Part shown: positions 14,074-23,002 of the stretch, in pieces
Position numbering within the stretch: the first letter of the stretch is position 1
Layout: every line of letters begins with the position of its first letter
From: Photobacterium arenosum
GTDB taxonomy: Bacteria; Pseudomonadota; Gammaproteobacteria; Enterobacterales; Vibrionaceae
Length of the DNA: 48,822 nucleotides
Assembly: GCF_014841115.1 (NCBI RefSeq)
Contig: NZ_JACYTP010000021.1
Coordinates: forward strand, 1-48,822
Reading direction: 5' to 3'
Notes under the pieces: generated by a model
Told to the model about the DNA's origin: nothing
What the model saw: the letters and a program-made list of their open reading frames with translations, nothing else
The model's database searches: none
Program-made: the position numbers and the translations under genes

Positions 14074-16599
14074 TTACTTACCTGACAAAATTATCCATTC
14101 TCCATCTACAGATTCAACCGCTAAGCACCCATATTTAGTATTCAGAGCAATTTGCGAGCTGCCATTTATACTTTCACCAGGCGCGGCAGAGAATATCAGT
14201 GAATATATGGATTCATCGTTTTTTACCAGAGAATACTTTTTACCCGAAACTTTCCTAGCTGATGGCAGATTAATGTAAACAGAAGAAGTTAGCTCCCCAT
14301 CATTCACAAATTTATCATCAAGCAATGAAGCGGTAACATTTGTTCTTATTTTCCTTAATGAATCACCTTCATCCACATAAATCTCAGATGTTCCATATAA
14401 GTATTCACCCATTTGCCAATTGATGATTTTTTGCTGCTGACGCACTGCTACAGTTGAGTTTGTTGCATTCAACCAATAACGTCCTTCACCGGCTTCACTG
14501 GTTGAACCCTTCCCATCCAACTGAACATCCAGTAACTCGATATCACTATTTGTTACAACGAAACCATCATATGGCCCGGATTCAGCACCATTCCCAACCC
14601 CATCAATTTTAGTCCCCTTGAACTGCAATCCTTCCAAATCTGAAACACTGACACCCGAACCATAGGCCGATACAATTTTTGTATTTTCAAACTCAGAATT
14701 CATCTTCCGGCGAGTAATAGGAAAGCGAACTAATGAAACAGATGCCTCTCTATTCACCTTTCCGCATTTAACAAAAGTATTTGAGTTAAATGTTGAATTT
14801 AACGGCGACTGTATTTCAAGCCCTCCGCCACCCAGTTCAAACAAATCATTATCATTGAATTTTAACCAAATCGGCTTGATATATAGAAACCCTTTGTTTT
14901 CAACTGCCAATTCATTAAAAACTTTATTTCCACTATGAGTACCACCGTCCAGGTAACCAAAATATCCAGCTCCCTTATGTGGGTTCTGGAAAGTGTTTCT
15001 CGTCAAATCCATGTCTGCAACACGAGTTTGTCCGCCATAGACACCCCAACCACAATGGTAAAAAAGGTTATCATCAACCTTAGCTTTGATAGATGTTTCA
15101 TTGGCCTGTTCGGCCATCGACACCCCTCGGCTTAATGAGGTGAACACACATTTTCTTATGTCTAAGTATTCATCATTTGTTGTCTTAATGCCGTAGCAAT
15201 TTGATAGCCAGCTATCACTACCGAACCCAACACCTCTGGCTGTAAAATATTTCACCGTTGCACCAGGCTCATCGAGGTTCTCTGTTCCAATATCAAAAAG
15301 CGGGAGGTTTGCTACGTTGGCATAAAACCGGAATTCATCCGACGAAGGGGAATGCAGCTTGATACCATTTCGACGACATATAACCGTCTTTGATAATCCA
15401 AAGAACCCCTTACCTGTCAGCTTGTTCACATCATTATCAATCAGTTGTTGCAATACCCAGGAATTATCAGCGCCCGAGCCATCATTAGACCAGTTTGCAA
15501 TAGCACCAAACTTTCTGATATCAACTTCTTTCTTTTTGAGCTCTTGACTGTTTGCCCACAATCCATTTTTTGTTTGGAATGCAAGCTCATGCATCTTGAC
15601 CTTGCTGATAACATATTCGTCATCACCACCATCAAATGCGCTGTAATAACCAATCGTTTTTATGATACTGCCAGCTTCAAAAATACCACTTAGTACATCG
15701 TTTTTACTTCCAACGTATTGCACCGTCGTTTTTTTTACCCAATCACGACTAGCACTCTCCCCCTCTGGCCGCAAATCGCTGACACTCCCATCAGCCAACA
15801 CCTGGGCAATCTTGCAAACAAAGTGCTTCACACCCTGCGCATTGGTGTAGTCATCTTTCTCGTCTGCGGTCACCACGAAATCAAACAAGGTGGTTTGTTC
15901 GCCGGTAGGTGAGCCTTCCCGGTAGGCATCTACATAGATGAATGCGGGTTTGTCTGGTACCTGCACAATACGGTCGAACTCAAGTTGAACCCGGTTACCC
16001 GACACATACCCGGCACCGGCTTTGATGTTGAAAGCCGTAGACTGCGGCGTCACCAGAAAGCCGTCATCAATGAACCAGTCTTTGCCGTTCATATCGATCA
16101 TCGCCTGCGCACTGTCATCATCCATACGTTTAAGGCGCTTGGCTGAATCATATTGCCAGGTAGAGGCATCAACGGTGATGTTGGTGATTTCGGCAATGTC
16201 TTTGTATTCCAGCACCACAGAGCGCACCAGGGTATTGCCCGCAATGCCCGGCTCATCGGCAGTTTTCGGGGTCAGTTTGTGGTGGTCAATGGTCACCAAC
16301 ACCCCTTGCTCCGAGCTGTAAGCACCGGTCCAGTTGAAATCGAACGGACCTTCATCGCTTTTCAGGGTCGTCGAGTAGATCACCGCATCTGCGCTGAGTC
16401 GCCCCCGCTGCTCCACAGATTTTTCAAACACTACATAATCAGCGGGTACCCCATCGTCAGACTGAGGATAATCCGCCCGGTTGGGGATATTGGCAAAGAT
16501 GAGTTTATCAATGGTGAGCGGGCTTTCTTCTGCATTCACTTGTGCCAGTAAGGCTTTGCCCGCAGCGGTCAGGATTTTCGTTTCAGTCGTATTTGCCAT
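14074..16599 (-). CDS. Phage tailspike/tail fibre with beta-helix receptor domain
   Basis: An 841-residue protein. Residues about 1-160 match the phage tail-collar fibre domain (DUF3751 type: TKILTAAGKALLAQVNAEES, LIFANIPNRADYP), which anchors the fibre to the baseplate. A linker follows to about 300, and from about 360 (VDIRKFGAIANWSNDGSGAD) a right-handed parallel beta-helix of the pectate-lyase type begins, as in polysaccharide-degrading tailspikes. The DNA for this second half is clearly more AT-rich than the first, indicating module exchange. It probably binds, and may depolymerise, a surface polysaccharide. Catalytic residues were not identified. Confidence 0.85.
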   Translation of the reverse strand: MANTTETKILTAAGKALLAQVNAEESPLTIDKLIFANIPNRADYPQSDDGVPADYVVFEKSVEQRGRLSADAVIYSTTLKSDEGPFDFNWTGAYSSEQGVLVTIDHHKLTPKTADEPGIAGNTLVRSVVLEYKDIAEITNITVDASTWQYDSAKRLKRMDDDSAQAMIDMNGKDWFIDDGFLVTPQSTAFNIKAGAGYVSGNRVQLEFDRIVQVPDKPAFIYVDAYREGSPTGEQTTLFDFVVTADEKDDYTNAQGVKHFVCKIAQVLADGSVSDLRPEGESASRDWVKKTTVQYVGSKNDVLSGIFEAGSIIKTIGYYSAFDGGDDEYVISKVKMHELAFQTKNGLWANSQELKKKEVDIRKFGAIANWSNDGSGADNSWVLQQLIDNDVNKLTGKGFFGLSKTVICRRNGIKLHSPSSDEFRFYANVANLPLFDIGTENLDEPGATVKYFTARGVGFGSDSWLSNCYGIKTTNDEYLDIRKCVFTSLSRGVSMAEQANETSIKAKVDDNLFYHCGWGVYGGQTRVADMDLTRNTFQNPHKGAGYFGYLDGGTHSGNKVFNELAVENKGFLYIKPIWLKFNDNDLFELGGGGLEIQSPLNSTFNSNTFVKCGKVNREASVSLVRFPITRRKMNSEFENTKIVSAYGSGVSVSDLEGLQFKGTKIDGVGNGAESGPYDGFVVTNSDIELLDVQLDGKGSTSEAGEGRYWLNATNSTVAVRQQQKIINWQMGEYLYGTSEIYVDEGDSLRKIRTNVTASLLDDKFVNDGELTSSVYINLPSARKVSGKKYSLVKNDESIYSLIFSAAPGESINGSSQIALNTKYGCLAVESVDGEWIILSGK

Positions 16600-16606
16600 T
16601 CTTTCC

Positions 16607-17203
16607 TCAGCCTTTCACTGTTGCTGTGTAATATTCACATTCCATGTTCAGCACCTTGGGCAACATGGGTACATTGATGCGGGATTTGATATGCGCCGTT
16701 TCATAACCGGCGTCGATGGCCTGGCTTTTGGCAGCCACGGGCATCTGCACATAACTGGTGTACTGGTAACGCCGACAGGTGCGGCCATACTGGCGGATCA
16801 CGGTATCGAGCAACCGGGGCACTTCCGTTAAATCGCCATCCTGAATCTGCAGGCTCACCACGTCCCAGTCGACGCTTTGCAATCGCTCATCCTGAGTGAT
16901 GTGGGGATAGCCCAGCTTTTGGAACATCACTTCCCAGCCTGCAATCGAACCGGCCTCTTTGGTGAACTGGTAGGCGTAGGCCACCCGGATGCGAAACAGG
17001 GCTTCAGGCTCCTGGCCCAGCCGAGTGACACCCCGCTGCCAACCCAGCAGCTCGACCATGCCTATGGGGGCCGTCAGGGGATCGTGTTGCTGCAATGGCA
17101 GCTGCAGTGCCTCCGATACTCGACCCCAGTAGCGATGCAGGGCGCGGGCGATTTTTGCCAGCTCACCACGGCCCATCCACCACTTCAAAACAATCTCAGG
17201 CAT
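16607..17203 (-). CDS. Phage tail protein I (gpI) family
   Basis: A 198-residue baseplate protein. It lies directly after baseplate J, overlapping it by 8 nt, as gpI does in P2-like phages, and shows the family-type segments EALFRIRVAYAYQFTKEAGS and AIGYE-like repeats. A preceding TTG could add two residues, but the ATG at 17203 is more likely. It should sit at the baseplate wedge with gpJ. Confidence in the family comes mainly from synteny. Confidence 0.7.
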   Translation of the reverse strand: MPEIVLKWWMGRGELAKIARALHRYWGRVSEALQLPLQQHDPLTAPIGMVELLGWQRGVTRLGQEPEALFRIRVAYAYQFTKEAGSIAGWEVMFQKLGYPHITQDERLQSVDWDVVSLQIQDGDLTEVPRLLDTVIRQYGRTCRRYQYTSYVQMPVAAKSQAIDAGYETAHIKSRINVPMLPKVLNMECEYYTATVKG

Positions 17204-18383
17204 TCTCAAGAGTCACCTCCAGCGTCCCGATGCGGGGAATGGTCAGGTTGTTCAGGATGTCCGCCTGGGCAAACTCCAGCGATTCAACGCCGGGGAACTG
17301 GGCGTGTAGCTCTTGCCCCAGTTTCGAGAAGCTGAAGCGTTTGACCGGGTTAGTTCGGGTCGGCTGATAATCGGTGTTCTCGCGAAAAGCGGCCCGGATA
17401 AAGTGTTCAATCTGCGCTTTCAGGTCGTCCCGCGCTTCCAGCGTCATCGATACCACAGGCCAGACTGACACCTGAATATTCGTTTCCACACCGGGCATGG
17501 CCATGACCAGCAAATCATCCCCATGGCCGTGCTGGCCGTTGTCCCGGATGTGCTGATTCATATCCGCAATCATCGCCGCTGACGGTTCGCCGGTATCAAG
17601 CAGAATGTAGGCGTTGGCAGTGCCCGGACCGCGTGGTGCGTTGTGCTCAAAATACACATTGTCATCCTGGATCCCGGCCCGTTTGGTCAGCAGCGCCCGA
17701 TAGGCTGCATCAATGTGCCACTTGGCAATGGCTGACCACTGGTCACGGACCCGCAGGCGCAGTTCATCATGAGACTCTTCATCCGCACCGGCACTGTCCA
17801 GCCAGTCCGCGGCGTTGGTCGCCGCCGCAATGCCGGGGATGGCCGTTGGCAGAATGTGGTAATAGCCTTCGCCCAGGTTGTACGCCGCGCCGGGCAATTC
17901 CGCTTCAACCGGTGCCAGCACTAGGGTCTGGTTTTCCGGGAGCTCTGTGTCCTCAGTCACCCGGACCCGGTAAATGTGACCGTTAATCACATCAGTCTGG
18001 ATCCAGGTACCAGCCGCAATCATCAGGGCCGGCCCCTGCGCAGCGGCACGTTGAAATGCCACATGGCCGGTTGCCTTGCTGGCGCCTTTGCGTTCTGTCT
18101 GACAGGCCCAGGCTTGCTGGTCGAGCCATTCCCCGGTTGCCGTTGCCAGAAATACGTTCGGCAGCACATGTTTGACCATCAGCCGGTCGACCAGCCACAC
18201 GGTGCAGCTGGTCACTGCATTTTCAATCAGGCGCCAAAACGGGGAGAAAGGTGAGTCGTTATTGATGATGGCCTCTTCTGCGGCCATCTCAGCTTTCAGC
18301 ACCTGCTTCCAGCTGTCTTTATCCAGGGGCACCCCGGCATCTTTCACGATTTGGGCATAGTCTGGTTTTGGGATCTCAGCCAT
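17196..18383 (-). CDS. Baseplate J/gp47-like protein
   Basis: A 395-residue baseplate wedge protein. It carries the Baseplate_J signature region (TGHVAFQRAAAQGPALMIAA, then GTWIQTD and a stretch of VEAELPGAAYNLGEG), followed by GADEESHDELRLRVRDQWSA, which is the family's conserved E....R..R motif, and an acidic C-terminal half. It overlaps the gp25-like gene by 8 nt upstream and the gpI gene downstream, so all three are translated together. Confidence 0.9.
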   Translation of the reverse strand: MAEIPKPDYAQIVKDAGVPLDKDSWKQVLKAEMAAEEAIINNDSPFSPFWRLIENAVTSCTVWLVDRLMVKHVLPNVFLATATGEWLDQQAWACQTERKGASKATGHVAFQRAAAQGPALMIAAGTWIQTDVINGHIYRVRVTEDTELPENQTLVLAPVEAELPGAAYNLGEGYYHILPTAIPGIAAATNAADWLDSAGADEESHDELRLRVRDQWSAIAKWHIDAAYRALLTKRAGIQDDNVYFEHNAPRGPGTANAYILLDTGEPSAAMIADMNQHIRDNGQHGHGDDLLVMAMPGVETNIQVSVWPVVSMTLEARDDLKAQIEHFIRAAFRENTDYQPTRTNPVKRFSFSKLGQELHAQFPGVESLEFAQADILNNLTIPRIGTLEVTLENA

Positions 18384-18699
18384 GACTGACCTCCAGTTCT
18401 AACGTGCCGAAATCCCGCGTGGTGGCAAACACCCAAATGATGCCGGGTGTGGGCTCTTCAAGCCGGACGGTACCCGGTACCAGACGCACATCCTCTTCAA
18501 CCAACAATTCAATCTGAGTGCTGATGTCACGGCGCTTACTGCGGCTGCGCTCTGCAATCAGGGACACAGCCAGACCGGATTCAATGATGGCGTGCTTGAT
18601 ATCCTGCGCAATCACGGCCCGGTCCTGAATCAGTACCGGGTTTCGCCCGGCATCGAGCACCACATCGCCGTTCTCGATTAAAATGTCCTGATAGGTCAT
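18376..18699 (-). CDS. gpW/gp25-like baseplate protein (DUF2590 type)
   Basis: A 107-residue protein with the layout of gp25-like wedge proteins: an N-terminal strand pair (YQDILIENGDVVLDAGRNPV), then RAVIAQDIKHAIIESGLAV with the typical ..QDIKH.I.esG pattern, and a C-terminal sandwich ending VFATTRDFGTLELEVSHG. I recall this as DUF2590 in Vibrio and Shewanella phages. It overlaps the tape-measure gene by 4 nt and gpJ by 8 nt. Confidence 0.75.
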   Translation of the reverse strand: MTYQDILIENGDVVLDAGRNPVLIQDRAVIAQDIKHAIIESGLAVSLIAERSRSKRRDISTQIELLVEEDVRLVPGTVRLEEPTPGIIWVFATTRDFGTLELEVSHG

Positions 18700-20579
18700 C
18701 CGGCAAACATCTCCATTTCGTTTGCAAAGTCCTGCGGGTTGTTCATCTGCTGGGCATAGATACTGACGCCACCGTAATTCGTTGAGCTGCTCTGATAGTT
18801 AGAGAGTGTTTTCGCAGCGCCGCCATGTGGTACCTGTGCCACGGGCTTGGCGGCCTGAACTGCCTGAATGCTGACGGCCTCCTCATCACCGCCAAAGCCG
18901 GGCAGCCAGTCGATCATGCCTTTCATGGTGGTACCAATCTGCTCCCACATGCTTTTCAGCCACTCAAACACCCCGCCGAAGATGTTGTAGATTTCCCCGG
19001 CCATCTGGCCGATGAATTCAAACCCACTGGCATCGGTAAATCCGGACATGACCCATTGCCAACCGGCGCGAACCAGTGCAAAGGCGGCCCGAAATGGCAG
19101 GGTGAACAGGGCGATGGCGTTTTCGAGAATCTGAAACCAGGTGGTGTCACCAAAACTTGCCTTCAAATCGTCCCAGTAGTAAATCAGTGCGCCCACAGCC
19201 GCTATGGCCGCCACCACGGCGCCGACGATCAAGATGATGGGGTTCGCTGCAATTGCCAGGTTGGCGGCTAGTACCGCACCACGTAGGAACATCATGGTTT
19301 TGGTTAAACCTGCAGCAGCGATCCCCCATAGATTCAGAGTCAGGGTATACATCGCCATGGCTTGTTTTCCGATCCCGACCATCAATGTCAACATGCCCCC
19401 GGCAGCGGCTAAACTCAGCACAGCGATGACGCCATAACCTATGACCCGAGTCAGGTTCGGAAAGAGCTGAGTCCACTCAATCAGCGTATTAGCGCCATCA
19501 GCCAATTCAGCCACTAAGGGTAATATCGCAGGCAGTAATGCCGCACCAATGGCTGCGCGCACGGCAAAGACTCCACTTTCAAGGCGTTCCCACTGGTCAG
19601 TCATGGCATGGGCCATATTGATGGCCGTGTTCAGGTTGCTGGCCTTGTCGAGCTCGGAAATATTGCCTTTCAGCTCACCGGTTTTCTTAATGAGGTCGGT
19701 GATCACCAAGGTTGCCTGGTCACTGCCAAAAGCCGTTTTAAGCTGATGAATCTCCGCACTGTCCAGTTCACCAAACCGTTCTTTCAGCTTGCCCATGATC
19801 TCGAACATCGGGAGCATCTTGCCGTTGCTGTCCACGAATGACATACCCAGCGCATCCTGAGCTTTCACGACACCAGACAAAAACGCTTTATACCTTGTAC
19901 CCGCTTCACTGCCTGACATGCTGCCCTGCAGCATCCCAAGAACGGCCATTTGTTCCTGCATCGCGATGCCGTTCGCTTTACCTAAAGCCCCGATCCCCTT
20001 GAATGCATCGGACATGCCTTGCCCTGTGGTTTTGAACATCTCGACAGACTTCGAGGTCATGCCTGCAATGCGTTCGGCCCAGTTGTCCTTGCCGATGGCA
20101 TCAGCCTGGTCTTTGAACACCGAATACATGGTGCCCATGTAACTGGTGATGGTCGCGGTGTCAGCTTTAGTGGCCGCTGCCAGAATGGCAGAGCTTCGGG
20201 TCACGCCGGAGAGTTCATCCCCAGACATGGCCCCCATAGCGGATTTGATGTCGTAACTGGCCGCAACAAATTCAGTGGCAGATTTCCCATACTCCACAGC
20301 AAAACTCAGTGCCGTGTCACTGAGTTGCTGAAGCTGTTTGTCTGCAACCCCCAACGATTTCACTTCGCCCAGCGCCCGATCCATTTCAATGGCAGGCATC
20401 AGGGCTTGCTGCAAGGCAATCCCCGCACCGGCTACGCCCGCAGCACCGGCGACCATGGTATGGGTGCCATCGCGGTATGACCGAGCCATATCACCAAACT
20501 GGCGCTGAATGTTGCCCAGCGGTTTAGAAATCTGGTCTATCAGTCCAACAGTAAATCGAAGCGGTTCGGGTAATGCCAT
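18696..20579 (-). CDS. Phage tail tape measure protein (TP901 family)
   Basis: A 627-residue protein with the TP901 tape-measure core: a start RFTVGLIDQISKPLGNIQRQ, then FAVEYGKSATEFVAASYDIK and DTATITSYMGTMYSVFKDQA, followed by GSEAGTRYKAFLSG and four or so hydrophobic segments at about 330-460 that are expected to enter the host membrane. It ends in a Ser/Asn-rich tail. Short for a myophage tape measure, predicting a tail of moderate length. It follows the frameshifted tail chaperone, as in nearly all tailed phages. Confidence 0.9.
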   Translation of the reverse strand: MALPEPLRFTVGLIDQISKPLGNIQRQFGDMARSYRDGTHTMVAGAAGVAGAGIALQQALMPAIEMDRALGEVKSLGVADKQLQQLSDTALSFAVEYGKSATEFVAASYDIKSAMGAMSGDELSGVTRSSAILAAATKADTATITSYMGTMYSVFKDQADAIGKDNWAERIAGMTSKSVEMFKTTGQGMSDAFKGIGALGKANGIAMQEQMAVLGMLQGSMSGSEAGTRYKAFLSGVVKAQDALGMSFVDSNGKMLPMFEIMGKLKERFGELDSAEIHQLKTAFGSDQATLVITDLIKKTGELKGNISELDKASNLNTAINMAHAMTDQWERLESGVFAVRAAIGAALLPAILPLVAELADGANTLIEWTQLFPNLTRVIGYGVIAVLSLAAAGGMLTLMVGIGKQAMAMYTLTLNLWGIAAAGLTKTMMFLRGAVLAANLAIAANPIILIVGAVVAAIAAVGALIYYWDDLKASFGDTTWFQILENAIALFTLPFRAAFALVRAGWQWVMSGFTDASGFEFIGQMAGEIYNIFGGVFEWLKSMWEQIGTTMKGMIDWLPGFGGDEEAVSIQAVQAAKPVAQVPHGGAAKTLSNYQSSSTNYGGVSIYAQQMNNPQDFANEMEMFAG

Positions 20580-20582
20580 TGC

Positions 20583-21031
20583 TTATCCTGAAAATGCTTT
20601 GCTCACACCGGAGGCCATCACGGCGGCCATATTTTCCCAGTAGCGTTTTTCCAGCCAGGCAGCCTGAGCCAGACTGTTTTCATCATCCGGCTCGCCCGGC
20701 AGCCATTTGCGGCGAAATGCCAGCAGTTGGGCAAGATCACTGTTATCCAGTGCAGTGACCTTGCTGTTTATTTTTTTACGGTGATGGCAATTTTCGGCGC
20801 GTATTCCTGCATCAGCACGCCAGCCAATTGCATGGCCGCCCCTGGGTTTTCTTCGGTCAGGCCGCGCAGGCTCTCTTTGCTGTCGTCACTGGCTGACTGC
20901 ATGATGAAGTTATGTGCGCCATCGGAAATATTGCCCTGTGCCACCTGGCCCATGTATTCGGCATACAGGTCTGGGGTCGGTTGAAATGTGACGTCATTAC
21001 CTGCCACGGTCAGAGTGATTGTTTTGCTCAT
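20583..21031 (-). CDS. Tail assembly chaperone with programmed -1 frameshift (gpE / gpE-E' type)
   Basis: The zero-frame product is 87 residues (21031 down to the TAA at 20768-20770). At its end, codons GTA AAA AAA TAA contain the slippery heptamer A-AAA-AAA at 20777-20771. Slipping back one base opens a 62-codon extension (INSKVTALDNSDLAQLLAFR onward) that ends with a TAA at 20583-20585, exactly ahead of the tape measure ATG at 20579. Without this the gap of about 185 nt would be empty. P2 E/E' and lambda G/GT work in the same way; the long form guides tape-measure folding. Frameshifting is inferred from sequence, strongly so. Confidence 0.88.
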
Positions 21032-21312
21032 GCGGTTTCTCGCTCTTTGTCTAATTTCGATTCCAGACGGTCGAACCGTCCGTTGATTGATAATTTCAGG
21101 TCGTCCACGGCTTCGCGCAGTTCATGCTTGGTGGCGTACTTCTCAGCCACGTCACCGCGCAGCCGTTCTGTTGCCAGCTCGTTTGCATGGATACGGCGGT
21201 CGTGGTCACGGGCCGTCGCCTGGCCTTTGTCTGTTCGTCCGAATATCAAGGCCATCAGGCTGAATACCACGGCCAGCAAAGCCACACCTGCCGATACCCA
21301 AGCTGGTTCCAT
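21028..21312 (-). CDS. Small membrane protein with coiled coil, lysis-region
   Basis: A 94-residue protein with one N-terminal membrane segment (WVSAGVALLAVVFSLMALIF) and a charged helical, probably coiled-coil C-terminus (LREAVDDLKLSINGRFDRLE). The topology is like that of spanins or holin-associated proteins. It directly follows the holin gene and overlaps the tail chaperone by 4 nt. An Rz-like spanin role is only a suggestion. Confidence 0.65.
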   Translation of the reverse strand: MEPAWVSAGVALLAVVFSLMALIFGRTDKGQATARDHDRRIHANELATERLRGDVAEKYATKHELREAVDDLKLSINGRFDRLESKLDKERETA

Positions 21313-21897
21313 CTAGCCCCCTTTTACGCCTTGCCGGATACCGCCGAGCACACCTACAGGCTTCACTCCGGCAGTGATCTGTTTATCTAATGATCGTTTG
21401 TGGATGTTTACCCCCAGAACTGCTAGCGCAATAGAGATAAGCGGAGTCAGTGCGACAATGGCATTGACCACATTCGCCGCTTCCTGGGGCTGGAAAGTCA
21501 TCACAAAGAACAGGCCAAAGAACATCAGCGCCCAACTCAGGCACAGGGTGTATCCCCAAGTTGGCCGCCATCGGCGCACAAAAGGATCGCTGCTAGCCAT
21601 TTCGGCCTGCATGGTGGCTGCCTGCTGGGTTATCGCGAGCTGGCGCTCTTCACTTTCCAGCTTTGCATGCTGGAACATTAATTCCTGCAAGCGAATGCGC
21701 TCATCGGATTCCAGTTGCTTGATTTTCAACAGCGCCTCAGGGTTTGCCCTCAGCTTCGCTTCAATCGCAGCAGCCGTGTTTTCAACACCCAGCGCACTAG
21801 CAACCAGTCCGCCGACTGCGCCGCCTGCCGGACCGCCAATTAGCGTACCGACCATGGGGGCTGCAGTGCCGATCAGTTTTTTCACTTCTTCCCACAT
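21313..21897 (-). CDS. Holin of the 3TM type
   Basis: A 194-residue protein with a glycine-rich hydrophobic N-terminal segment (MVGTLIGGPAGGAVGGLVAS), a charged helical middle, and two C-terminal membrane segments (TWGYTLCLSWALMFFGLFFV and IVALTPLISIALAVLGV). The motif SSDPFVRRWRPTWGY is typical of the 3TM holin family (also found in gene transfer agents). It would permeabilise the inner membrane at lysis. Adjacent to DUF5675 and the small membrane protein, forming a lysis cassette set in the tail operon. Confidence 0.85.
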   Translation of the reverse strand: MWEEVKKLIGTAAPMVGTLIGGPAGGAVGGLVASALGVENTAAAIEAKLRANPEALLKIKQLESDERIRLQELMFQHAKLESEERQLAITQQAATMQAEMASSDPFVRRWRPTWGYTLCLSWALMFFGLFFVMTFQPQEAANVVNAIVALTPLISIALAVLGVNIHKRSLDKQITAGVKPVGVLGGIRQGVKGG

Positions 21898-21902
21898 GCT
21901 TG

Positions 21903-22325
21903 CTAATCCTTTCGAATGGTCAGAACAGCAGGCGCTCCGGCCAGCTCATCCATCAGGTTGTGAAATGCTGCCGTTGAGTTCAAAACCGCCCACTCATTGC
22001 CGACAAAACCAAAATCAACACCGGGAGCCAGACACCCTTGCAGTTGCGACGGGTGGTTTGCCTTATGGATCAGAATGTGCGTCCGCTGGCTTGGCCCGTA
22101 ACGGGTGACACCCAAACTTTCGGCTTCCAGTGCGTAGCAGTTGCCAAACTTCGGGCTTTGATGCGGATAGAGGGTGTAGGTGCCTTCGGGCACACAAGAT
22201 TCCCCCTTTTTGTTGTTCAGAAAAGGACGCTCAACCATGCAGCAAACCTGGCTGCCATCTTCGCGATGGAGCGTTCCATAGGTGCCGTGTTCAAAGTAAC
22301 GGCGTTTCAGAATGAAATTCTTCAC
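21903..22325 (-). CDS. DUF5675 family protein, lysis cassette
   Basis: A 140-residue protein. The GTG at 22325 overlaps the stop of the upstream zinc-finger gene (CTGTGA), preceded by AAGGGGAAA, so it starts by coupled translation. Conserved features: LKRRYFEHGTYGTLHREDGS near the N-terminus, ERPFLNNKKGESCVPEGTYT, and GPSQRTHILIHKANHPSQLQ with GCLAPG, the DUF5675 pattern. A peptidoglycan-related role is suspected from the family's usual position beside holins; no classical endolysin is seen elsewhere in the prophage, which makes this the leading candidate. Function not proven. Confidence 0.75.
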   Translation of the reverse strand: MKNFILKRRYFEHGTYGTLHREDGSQVCCMVERPFLNNKKGESCVPEGTYTLYPHQSPKFGNCYALEAESLGVTRYGPSQRTHILIHKANHPSQLQGCLAPGVDFGFVGNEWAVLNSTAAFHNLMDELAGAPAVLTIRKD

Positions 22326-22543
22326 AGTTTCCCCTTGTCGGCGAGTTCCTGGCATGGGGTGCAGTACTGGCACCCCGGTATGTGTTGGCGGCGTTTTTCC
22401 GGGATGGCGTCGCCGCATTCCGTGCATTCTGTCGCGCTGGTCTGGTTGCCCGTCTGGCTGGACGCGGCACCCAGCTGTCTGTCCAGCGCCATTTGGGTGA
22501 ATTTGGCTTCAATCGCACTGGCATGATCAAATACGTCCGGCAT
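22322..22543 (-). CDS. TraR/DksA-type zinc-finger protein
   Basis: A 73-residue protein with the four-cysteine finger CTECGDAIPEKR...GCQYCTPC typical of the TraR/DksA class, preceded by a short helical start (MPDVFDHASAIEAKFTQMAL). TraR proteins bind RNA polymerase in the secondary channel and mimic DksA-ppGpp. Here the gene is within the late operon, upstream of and overlapping DUF5675. It could tune transcription of host or phage genes late in infection; this is inference. Confidence 0.85.
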   Translation of the reverse strand: MPDVFDHASAIEAKFTQMALDRQLGAASSQTGNQTSATECTECGDAIPEKRRQHIPGCQYCTPCQELADKGKL

Positions 22544-22552
22544 TCGCTATCC

Positions 22553-23002
22553 TCAGGAAACCAGGTCTTCGGTTTCATCATCACGCAGGTACGATGTACC
22601 GTTGATTTTGATGAAATCCGGACTGGTGATATCGAACGGGATTTTGTGCACCAGGGCGCTGCCGCCGTTTGCGTCGACATCGAGTAAATCTGAAATTTTG
22701 ATACGAACGCCGAACATCTCGACTTTCAGCTCATCCTTATCAATCTTGCCAAACCCCATGGCATCGAATGCCGGCAGTGCGCGCCAGGCGCCTGCATTGG
22801 CTGCGGCCTTGTTCAGCAGATTGAACTGCGAGGTGGTCAATTCCATTTCTCCGGACGCTTCCACATCGCCGTCCACGTAGCCATCCGGCACGCCATTGGT
22901 TTTAGACACCGCGCTGTTATCGGTAATCGACAGGGTAAATTTCTGCGCGCTCAGGCGGATATCCCCCAGATTGAAGCGCATGTTTTTTCCGGAAATTCGC
23001 AT
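22553..23002 (-). CDS. Tail tube protein (DUF2597 type)
   Basis: A 149-residue protein following the sheath gene directly (1-nt overlap). Its beta-rich sequence (LGDIRLSAQKFTLSITDNSA, VDGDVEASGEMELTTSQFNL) fits a tail tube; I recall the family as DUF2597. Position after sheath matches P2 FI-FII order. Tube assignment is by synteny and fold expectation. Confidence 0.75.
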   Translation of the reverse strand: MRISGKNMRFNLGDIRLSAQKFTLSITDNSAVSKTNGVPDGYVDGDVEASGEMELTTSQFNLLNKAAANAGAWRALPAFDAMGFGKIDKDELKVEMFGVRIKISDLLDVDANGGSALVHKIPFDITSPDFIKINGTSYLRDDETEDLVS

